Assembly (NCBI GenBank): GCA_016584305.1
Contig: JACEEZ010005954.1
Span: 877,501-941,500 of the forward strand
Reading direction: 5' to 3'
Origin: Chionoecetes opilio
Lineage: Eukaryota; Arthropoda; Malacostraca; Decapoda; Majidae
DNA: 64,000 bases
Part shown: piece by piece, positions 45,933 through 64,000 of the stretch
Layout: each line of letters opens with the position of its first letter
Position numbering within the stretch: position 1 is the stretch's first letter
Notes under the pieces: generated by a model
What the model was told of the DNA's origin: nothing
Database searches by the model: none
What the model saw: the letters and a program-made list of their open reading frames with translations, nothing else
Made by a program: the position numbers and the translations under genes

Positions 45933-48739
45933 TGTGTGTGTGTGTTTGTGTGTGCGTGTGAGGTCCAGTGTGTTGGTATCAAGAATGTATGTTGAGAGGT
46001 GCTGTTTTCATTCTTCAGTGAATGTGTGAGTCTATCACTAGTTCAGTGACAAGGTGTGAACAGCAAGGGTGAAGCAGCCCACAGATATCACAACCCAACA
46101 CAAAGCCACCACCAGCACGGGACCCGAGGCAGCCAGGCAACCTCTACAAAATACAGCCAGTGCCATTTCCAAGAAAAAACATCATCTTAATACCAATCTC
46201 CTTGCAATATAAAAACATTTGGAAAAAACTTATACATGAGTCTTTTGGTAAAGATATATGTAAAAATATAAATTGAGAAAGCATTTGTAAAATCCAAAAC
46301 TGCTCAAAATGCTAAAATGATAGAATATATAGATACAAAAGGCCCGAAACAGATAAATGATCCGTGTTGAAGGAAATATCCTGATAAAAGTTTTGTCAGG
46401 AATGAAAATAATCTTGAGCCTTTTGTGAACTATTACCATCACGAACACCAGCATATTGATCTGATATGGAAGTATTTTATGGAAATCTATGAGACTAATA
46501 AAATTATGGTCTTGTTCTGTTTATCATTATGCCTCCGTTGGCTTTGGACAAACAGGACTTTTAGCATTGACAGAAATTATAAAGTTTTACTGATATGACT
46601 TTTTAAGGAAATGACTGCTGTTGTAAAAAAAAAATTCCAAAGTAATTTTCTGCATCCACTGTTATATAGGAGAGCTGGAATCCCCTACACCACAGCTGCT
46701 TCCCCCACAGCCACCCCACCACCACCTCCACCACAGCGACACTTCGCATTACCACAAGTTTTGGACAGTTTAAAAAGTAAGAGCAGAAAGCCCTCACAAT
46801 GTACCTTGGGGGTGAGGGCAGCTGCCACGAGTCTCACATCCCCACAAAGCCGAGGTGGTGGTGCAGGGCTGATCTACAAACAAGCTCTTGAACAAGGCTG
46901 AAAACACTGGCTACTTCTACACTTGGAATATTTTCTTTTCCCACGAGTTCCAGCTTATCAAGAGAGCCACCAGAGTTCAAACAACCGTACTAGTGTATAC
47001 AAACCCAACCCTCGGGCAACAGGATAAGTGTCACTGTCACTTCTCACACACGTTGAAGGACATCATAAAAAGACAAGAACAAAATTGGTGGTTTGAAAGA
47101 TGACATTACCAGCTGCCTCGAGAGCATAGCTAATGAGCTCCACCTGTATTACCAGACTACAAAACAACCACAGCCAAAATAACATGGTTAGTAAACCACT
47201 ATCAGTAAACACTCGACCACACAAGCACATAATTTGTCTTTCTTTCTCTCTCTCACATACCATGTAGAGTAGAAATAATAAACTATGAATTAATGTATAT
47301 ACACAAAGTAACTTAATAGATGCTTGAGAAAACTTAGTGAAAATGGATGCCTACTCTCGTCTCTCCCTCTCTCTCTTTGTGATCTCATGTAAAAGTGTTC
47401 CTAGTATCTCTATGCATTAAAAGTTGGCCATTCCCTACCACTAACTACAGTCCACCTCTCTACCACAAAGGAGACTCAACAAGGTGCAACATGTCACAGG
47501 CAGATGCACTTGGCCAGACCTTAATGTAAAATGGCAAAGTTGTCACTCATACAGTTCCAAAGAAGCACCAAACCATTTATAATTATAACAGCAAATAACA
47601 CTTGTATAAGGCAATGGCTTCTCACTTCGCTATTGCGGGCAAGGAGAAAGCAGTCTCCCTAGAAACAGGTGATGTGAGGCGGATCAGCTGCCACTTTTAC
47701 GTACGTCTATCGGGAGTGACAGACTTGGCATGTCATTTTTATCTAAGCAGAACTTTGACAAATAGAGCCTCGTGTAAAAACAGTTTTTGGGACACAGAAA
47801 TCCCCCATCAGACGTAGATTCCCAAGATAGATAGATGCAAAAGTCTGCACGAGTGGACCTACACGAGCACATAACGAGACGTGCCCACATCCATTGTTCC
47901 CGGTGGTGCAGTGTGTGATTTCAGAGTCGGTCGTAGGGGCGGTGAAACACTCTGTCCTTGAGTGCCGAGAGTTGTGTGAGCAGAGTGTGGCAGATGGAGC
48001 ACAGCAGAGGGCTCGGGGAGGAGGGGCCCAGGAGAGGGGAGGTGTCACTGGCAGGCGAGGGCAAGGGAGTGAGGGGAGGAGAGCCAAAGGAGGGAGAAAG
48101 GCTGGAAAGTGACAGTACTGAATGAGATAAAGACAAAAATGGAGAGAAAGGTGGAGGAGAATAACAGGGACGAAAAGCTGAGTGAGATGATGAAGGGGAA
48201 GGAATAGAGGAAGGAGGAGGATAAAAGGGAAAGGGAAGACAAATGGACTGGGGAGAGATGTCAGGATCAGAGGCAAGGGTGGGGGAGGCAGCAGCGAAGG
48301 AGGCGAGGCTGGGCCAAGGGTGGTGGCCGAGAGGCGCGGTGGCGATGGTGGCGGCGGCGGCGGCGGCACTCCAGACAGACCCCATCGCTGCCCCTCATGT
48401 TGCCCCCTCACACCTGACAACCTGCCGAGGCCGTGAAGGTTATCTATTGGCTTTCAAGGTTGATCAGATTTGTTCTTGATATACTAGGGAAGAAATTGGT
48501 GTCTATTAGTTATGGATGAATTGCAAAGTCTGGTTTACTATTTCCATTCCATCAACTGTCATGTGATTCATTCAGGGTTTTTTCCTCTACACGATTCATG
48601 ATATATTTATATATTAGCCTTTTGTTTTACTCCTCATGACTCCATCTTTCATCCTCACCTCCCAACAATGTGTCACTATTGCCACATCAAATACCAAATA
48701 AAAACATTATCATAAAACTTTACATAAAAAAATATGTAC

Positions 48740-59687
<10,948 letters not shown>

Positions 59688-60116
59688 CTGGTCAAGAAAA
59701 ATGGGAAAAATAGCATGTTGAAAAAAAATTGTGCGCCACCCCAGCAAAAATAATTCTTAGCCTCTTAAAAAATTGGATTGCTATGAGTTGAAAAAGTGGT
59801 GGTGAGATACTAGATTGTTTTGTAGCGTGAGGTTAAGGGATGCAGGACACTACTGTGAGCTTAGACATTTAATGAAGTAAGGTAACTGGTGTGCAACTCA
59901 AAAAAGATAAATGTGATGTTAAGAAGCTCAAGCCGTGAATAAAAACACATGAAAATGTATGTAGTACTAGTATGTACTACTAGTATCTACACAGCATACT
60001 TTTTTGAGGTCTATAAAGCTATAGATTTTGGAATGTGATGGTGTGGTAAACATTAGTGTAGGTGCTATAGAGAATAAACATGAGCATTAAGAAACTGACA
60101 AGGAAGGACTGAATCT

Positions 60117-60328
60117 TTAACCCCTTCACGCCAAGATCTTTCCTTTGCTATAAAAAATCGTATATTGTTAGCCATAAAATTACGAAAAGTCACTGAATAC
60201 ACCAAATTAGTTAGTTGACGAGGATACTAAACAGGTCATATCTATTACATATTGCTTATATTCCCTAAAAATCGCCTAATGGTACTCAAATTACAATGGA
60301 AATTACGTTCTGGGTCTCAAGGGGCTAA
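60117..60328 (-). mobile_element. TTAA piggyBac-like MITE, copy 9
   Basis: Reverse orientation, left TTAA intact, right border changed to CTAA. Confidence 0.86.
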
Positions 60329-60540
60329 TCCAATACTGGGAAAATGGTATTCTAAAGATGAGCTTCAGCGATGAAATACACACTTCCTTAGTGAACAAAA
60401 TACTCAGTCAGGGAGCCTCAAAATTATGTAATCAAATATTTCCTACCAAGTCCCAGACAGACGGATCAAAGGCTTCACACTACAACGACCTATCTCATGT
60501 TACAGTGTTGTCAATAAGCTTACAGGGGAACTACATAACT
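60329..60540. other. Short unassigned stretch before the satellite
   Basis: An ORF of 80 codons begins at 60358 and runs into the satellite. It has no recognisable domain and is not called as a gene. A first exon of the BTB gene could lie here or beyond the window but was not identified. Confidence 0.3.
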
Positions 60541-63500
60541 ACATCAGAAAGAGGCTCCAACTACAGCCTCCCTGCCTCACTTCTTAACTACATTTTCTAA
60601 CTACAGCCTCCCTGCCTCACTTCTTAACTACAGCCTCCCTGCCTCACTTCTTAACTACAGCCTCCCTGCCTCACTTCTTAACTACAGCCTTCCTGCCTCA
60701 CTTCATAACTACAGCCTCCCTGCCTCACTTCTTAACTACAGCCTCCCTGCCTCACTTCTTAACTACAGCCTCCCTGCCTCACTTCTTAACTACAGCCTTC
60801 CTGCCTCACTTCATAACTACAGCCTCCCTGCCTCACTTCTCAACTACAGCCTCCCTGCCTCACTTCTTAACTACAGCCTCCCTGCCTCACTTCTTAACTA
60901 CAGCCTTCCTGCCTCACTTCATAACTACAGCCTCCCTGCCTCACTTCTTAACTACAGCCTCCCTGCCTCACTTCTTAACTACAGCCTCCCTGCCTCACTT
61001 CTTAACTACAGCCTCCTGCCTCACTTCTTAACTACAGCCTCCCTGCCTCACTTCATAACTACAGCCTCCCTGCCTCACTTCTTAACTACATTTTCTAACT
61101 ACAGCCTCCCTGCCTCACTTCTTAACTACAGCCTCCCTGCCTCACTTCTTAACTACAGCCTCCCTGCCTCACTTCTTAACTACAGCCTCCCTGCCTCACT
61201 TCATAACTACAGCCTCCCTGCCTCACTTCATAACTACAGCCTCCCTGCCTCACTTCTTAACTACAGCCTCCCTGCCTCACTTCATAACTACAGCCTCCCT
61301 GCCTCACTTCTTAACTACAGCCTCCCTGCCTCACTTCTTAACTACAGCCTCCCTGCCTCACTTCATAACTACAGCCTCCCTGCCTCACTTCTTAACTACA
61401 GCCTCCCTGCCTCACTTCTTAACTACAGCCTCCCTGCCTCACTTCTTAACTACAGCCTCCCTGCCTCACTTCTTAACTACAGCCTCCCTGCCTCACTTCA
61501 TAACTACAGCCTCCCTGCCTCACTTCTTAACTACAGCCTCCCTGCCTCACTTCATAACTACAGCCTCCCTGCCTCACTTCTTAACTACAGCCTCCCTGCC
61601 TCACTTCATAACTACAGCCTCCCTGCCTCACTTCTTAACTACAGCCTCCCTGCCTCACTTCATAACTACAGCCTCCCTGCCTCACTTCTTAACTACAGCC
61701 TCCCTGCCTCACTTCTTAACTACAGCCTCCCTGCCTCACTTCATAACTACAGCCTCCCTGCCTCACTTCTTAACTACAGCCTCCCTGCCTCACTTCTTAA
61801 CTACAGCCTCCCTGCCTCACTTCTTAACTACAGCCTCCCTGCCTCACTTCTTAACTACAGCCTTCCTGCCTCACTTCTTAACTACAGCCTCCCTGCCTCA
61901 CTTCATAACTACAGCCTCCCTGCCTCACTTCTTAACTACAGCCTCCCTGCCTCACTTCTTAACTACAGCCTCCCTGCCTCACTTCATAACTACAGCCTCC
62001 CTGCCTCACTTCTTAACTACAGCCTCCCTGCCTCACTTCTTAACTACAGCCTCCCTGCCTCACTTCTTAACTACAGCCTCCCTGCCTCACTTCTTAACTA
62101 CAGCCTCCCTGCCTCACTTCATAACTACAGCCTCCCTGCCTCACTTCTTAACTACAGCCTCCCTGCCTCACTTCTTAACTACAGCCTCCCTGCCTCACTT
62201 CTTAACTACAGCCTCCCTGCCTCACTTCTTAACTACAGCCTCCCTGCCTCACTTCTTAACTACAGCCTCCCTGCCTCACTTCTTAACTACAGCCTCCCTG
62301 CCTCACTTCTTAACTACAGCCTCCCTGCCTCACTTCATAACTACAGCCTCCCTGCCTCACTTCATAACTACAGCCTCCCTGCCTCACTTCATAACTACAG
62401 CCTCCCTGCCTCACTTCTTAACTACAGCCTTCCTGCCTCACTTCTTAACTACAGCCTCCCTGCCTCACTTCTTAACTACAGCCTCCCTGCCTCACTTCTT
62501 AACTACAGCCTCCCTGCCTCACTTCATAACTACAGCCTCCCTGCCTCACTTCTTAACTACAGCCTCCCTGCCTCACTTCATAACTACAGCCTCCCTGCCT
62601 CACTTCTTAACTACAGCCTCCCTGCCTCACTTCTTAACTACAGCCTTCCTGCCTCACTTCTTAACTACAGCCTCCCTGCCTCACTTCTTAACTACAGCCT
62701 CCCTGCCTCACTTCTTAACTACAGCCCCCTGCCTCACTTCTTAACTACAGCCTTCCTGCCTCACTTCTTAACTACAGCCTTCCTGCCTCACTTCTTAACT
62801 ACAGCCTTCCTGCCTCACTTCTTAACTACAGCCTTCCTACCTCACTTCTTAACTACAGCCTCCCTGCCTCACTTCTTAACTACAGCCTCCCTGCCTCACT
62901 TCTTCACTACATTTTTTAACTACAGCCTCCCTGCCTCACTTCTTAACTACAGCCTCCCTGCCTCACTTCTTCACTACATTTTTTAAGTACAGCCTCCCTG
63001 CCTCACTTCTTAACTACAGCCTCCCTGCCTCACTTCTTAACTACAGCCTCCCTGCCTCACTTCTTAACTACAGCCTCCTGCCTCACTTCTTAACTACAGC
63101 CTCCCTGCCTCACTTCTTAACTACAGCCTCCCTGCCTCACTTCTTAACTACAGCCTCCCTGCCTCACTTCTTAACTACAGCCTCCCTGCCTCACTTCTTA
63201 ACTACAGCCTCCCTGCCTCACTTCTTAACTACAGCCTCCCTGCCTCACTTCTTAACTACAGCCTCCCTGCCTCACTTCTTAACTACAGCCTCCCTGCCTC
63301 ACTTCATAACTACAGCCTCCCTGCCTCACTTCATAACTACAGCCTCCCTGCCTCACTTCATAACTACAGCCTCCCTGCCTCACTTCTTAACTACAGCCTT
63401 CCTGCCTCACTTCTTAACTACAGCCTCCCTGCCTCACTTCTTAACTACAGCCTCCCTGCCTCACTTCTTAACTACAGCCTCCTGCCTCACTTCATAACTA

Positions 63501-64000
63501 CAGCCTCCCTGCCTCACTTCTTAACTACAGCCTCCCTGCCTCACTTCATAACTACAGCCTCCCTGCCTCACTTCTTAACTACAGCCTCCCTGCCTCACTT
63601 CTTAACTACAGCCTTCCTGCCTCACTTCTTAACTACAGCCTCCCTGCCTCACTTCTTAACTACAGCCTCCCTGCCTCACTTCTTAACTACAGCCTCCCTG
63701 CCTCACTTCTTAACTACAGCCTTCCTGCCTCACTTCTTAACTACACTCCAGCCTTCCTGCCTCACTTCTTAACTACAGCCTTCCTGCCTCACTTCTTAAC
63801 TACAGCCTTCCTACCTCACTTCTTAACTACAGCCTCCCTGCCTCACTTCTTAACTACAGCCTCCCTGCCTCACTTCTTCACTACATTTTTTAACTACAGC
63901 CTCCCTGCCTCACTTCTTAACTACAGCCTCCCTGCCTCACTTCTTAACTACAGCCTCCCTGCCTCACTTCTTCACTACATTTTTTAAGTACAGCCTTCCT
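60541..64000 (+). repeat. 27-bp satellite array, over 120 copies, runs off the window
   Basis: Unit CTACAGCCTCCCTGCCTCAC plus TTCTTAA. Common variants are TTCATAA, GCCTTCC and single-base deletions. Rare units with ACATTTTCTAA (60590, 61090) and ACATTTTTTAA/G (62905, 62970, 63870, 63980) recur in blocks, showing higher-order structure. In one frame the unit reads YSLPASLLN without a stop; no start codon or gene context supports translation. Confidence 0.97.

Larger units (their letters stand above)
44278..48739. other. Intergenic region between the GPCR and the BTB gene
   Basis: No gene was recognised. The right part should contain the 3' UTR of the BTB gene on the minus strand. 48000-48370 is purine-rich with (GGC)n; the proline-rich ORFs read from it are low complexity. 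48850-48900 is C-rich. Confidence 0.45.

Noticed and set aside
47743..48420. Proline/leucine-rich 225-codon ORF on the minus strand
   Set aside because: Low-complexity translation of a purine-rich tract; two overlapping frames are equally open and no domain is present.

Overview
The window is animal nuclear DNA, most likely from a decapod crustacean (crab-like). The genes have GT-AG introns and belong to conserved animal families. The spaces between and inside them are packed with transposons, tRNA-derived SINE-like pieces, long (GA)n, (TA)n and (GT)n runs, minisatellites and degenerate TTAGG (arthropod telomere-type) repeats. Decapod rather than another arthropod is an inference from this repeat style; no marker gene is present.

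Layout. 1-9.5 kb: no gene; a decayed LINE (956-3270, minus) between TACATT-rich arrays, two very short perfect palindromes with flanking direct repeats (4501-4549, 4748-4801), microsatellites and a fold-back element (7031-7965). 9.5-17.9 kb (plus): a complete seven-exon zinc transporter of the SLC30A2/3/4/8 type, 479 residues, with a 2.8-kb composite DNA transposon in intron 3. 17.9-22.2 kb: 3' flank shared by two converging genes. 22.2-32.0 kb (minus): a complete five-exon Rab18 GTPase, 205 residues, whose introns hold an 8-bp-TSD hAT-like element, a 3.3-kb TA-flanked element and two motif-bearing MITEs. 36.4-42.9 kb (plus): a secreted/ectodomain-like ORF and an orphan rhodopsin-like GPCR ORF, separated by a 4.1-kb palindrome that runs into both ORFs. 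48.7-59.7 kb (minus): a BTBD10/KCTD20-like BTB gene with seven recognisable exons; one internal exon is not found and the 5' end is not resolved. 60.5-64 kb: a 27-bp satellite that runs off the window.

The four genes are unrelated housekeeping or signalling loci (vesicular zinc loading, ER/lipid-droplet Rab traffic, a membrane receptor, a BTB adaptor); nothing suggests a functional cluster. The more unusual content is in the mobile DNA: (i) a TA-flanked MITE family (three copies) with tandem ~153-bp units, each carrying a close match to the CTCF core motif, eight motifs in all, pointing toward each other across ~28-31 kb; (ii) nine copies of a ~210-bp TTAA-flanked piggyBac-like MITE, including an empty/filled site pair and a copy that sits inverted at the same site of a local duplication; (iii) fold-back elements with degenerate TTAGG cores, the largest splitting the receptor locus; (iv) near-naked TIR palindromes of 33-38 bp flanked by 8-bp direct repeats. 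Exon joins were worked out by hand from reading frames and splice signals; no database search was run.
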